A stretch of DNA of 6,274 nucleotides, taken from NCBI GenBank assembly GCA_900549885.1, contig URQA01000138.1:1-6274 (forward strand), in the 5' to 3' direction. Of this stretch, positions 6,130-6,274 are shown in pieces. The DNA is from an uncultured Eubacteriales bacterium. GTDB taxonomy: Bacteria; Bacillota; Clostridia; Oscillospirales; Oscillospiraceae. Numbering within the stretch: the stretch's first letter is position 1; each line of letters opens with the position of its first letter. The notes beneath the pieces were generated by a model. It ran no database searches. It was given only the letters and a program-made list of their open reading frames with translations, and was not told the origin of the DNA. A program made the position numbers and the translations under genes.

Positions 6130-6274
6130 ATGTATATCATCCTGTCGATCCTGCTGGTGCTGGCCATCCTCTATATCGTCTGTGTCAACACCTTGGACAA
6201 GTGGCGCTTCCGGGCTGACCGTCAGTACCCCTATGTGCGTGAGCTGATGGATGAGTGGGAACAGGTCACGCGCC
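6130..6274 (+). CDS. Small single-pass membrane protein, unknown function (3' end beyond window)
   Basis: Forty-eight codons are visible before the window ends. Seen: an N-terminal hydrophobic helix at about residues 2-19 (begins MYIILSILLVLAILYIVCV), followed by a positively charged stretch DKWRFRADR and then YPYVRELMDEWEQVTR. The positive charges after the helix suggest the C-terminal part lies in the cytoplasm. AAAGGAGG stands ten bases before the ATG, slightly far but strong. The gene starts 19 bases after the stop of the nucleotidase-domain-like gene, so the two are probably co-transcribed from the promoter at 5248-5276. I do not recognise the family, and too little is visible to assign a function. 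Confidence 0.7.
   Translation, partial: MYIILSILLVLAILYIVCVNTLDKWRFRADRQYPYVRELMDEWEQVTR

Noticed and set aside
1..6274. tRNA, rRNA, CRISPR repeats, insertion sequences, phage attachment sites
   Set aside because: I looked for these by eye on both strands and saw no clover-leaf arms, repeat-spacer pattern, transposase motifs or long direct repeats.

Overview
The window looks like chromosome from a GC-rich Gram-positive anaerobe of the Clostridia, most like gut Oscillospiraceae. This is an inference from general features: strong GGAGG-type ribosome binding sites, TTG starts, a Gram-positive-style lipoprotein signal, tightly packed genes and cysteine-rich proteins. No species-level marker is present.

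Minus strand, about 5184 down to 1: one operon for a peptide/nickel-family (Dpp/Opp type) ABC importer, in the order substrate-binding lipoprotein (5096-3495), permease DppB-like (3352-2357), permease DppC-like (2357-1464), ATPase DppD-like (1451-459) and ATPase DppF-like (466 to beyond base 1, cut by the window edge). Permease and ATPase genes are translationally coupled: TAATG overlap of B and C, 12-base gap between C and D, 8-base overlap of D and F. The only sizeable gap inside the operon, 142 bases after the binding-protein gene, holds two GC-rich hairpins. These are the kind of element expected to keep binding-protein mRNA more abundant than permease mRNA. The lipoprotein would capture a substrate outside the membrane, B and C would form the channel, and D and F would power uptake. 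The substrate (peptide, glutathione-like compound, nickel chelate or other) cannot be read from the sequence.

Divergent control region, 5097-5315: a candidate sigma-A promoter for the transporter, a well-formed extended -10 promoter for the rightward genes, and between them a perfect 8-base-arm palindrome that could be an operator.

Plus strand, 5316 onwards: a secreted, membrane-anchored protein (264 aa) that resembles only the C-terminal substrate-binding domain of 5'-nucleotidases and lacks the metallophosphoesterase domain that does the chemistry. It is followed 19 bases later by the start of a small single-pass membrane protein, cut by the window end. This two-gene unit is the least conventional part of the window. 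The transporter operon is ordinary in architecture.
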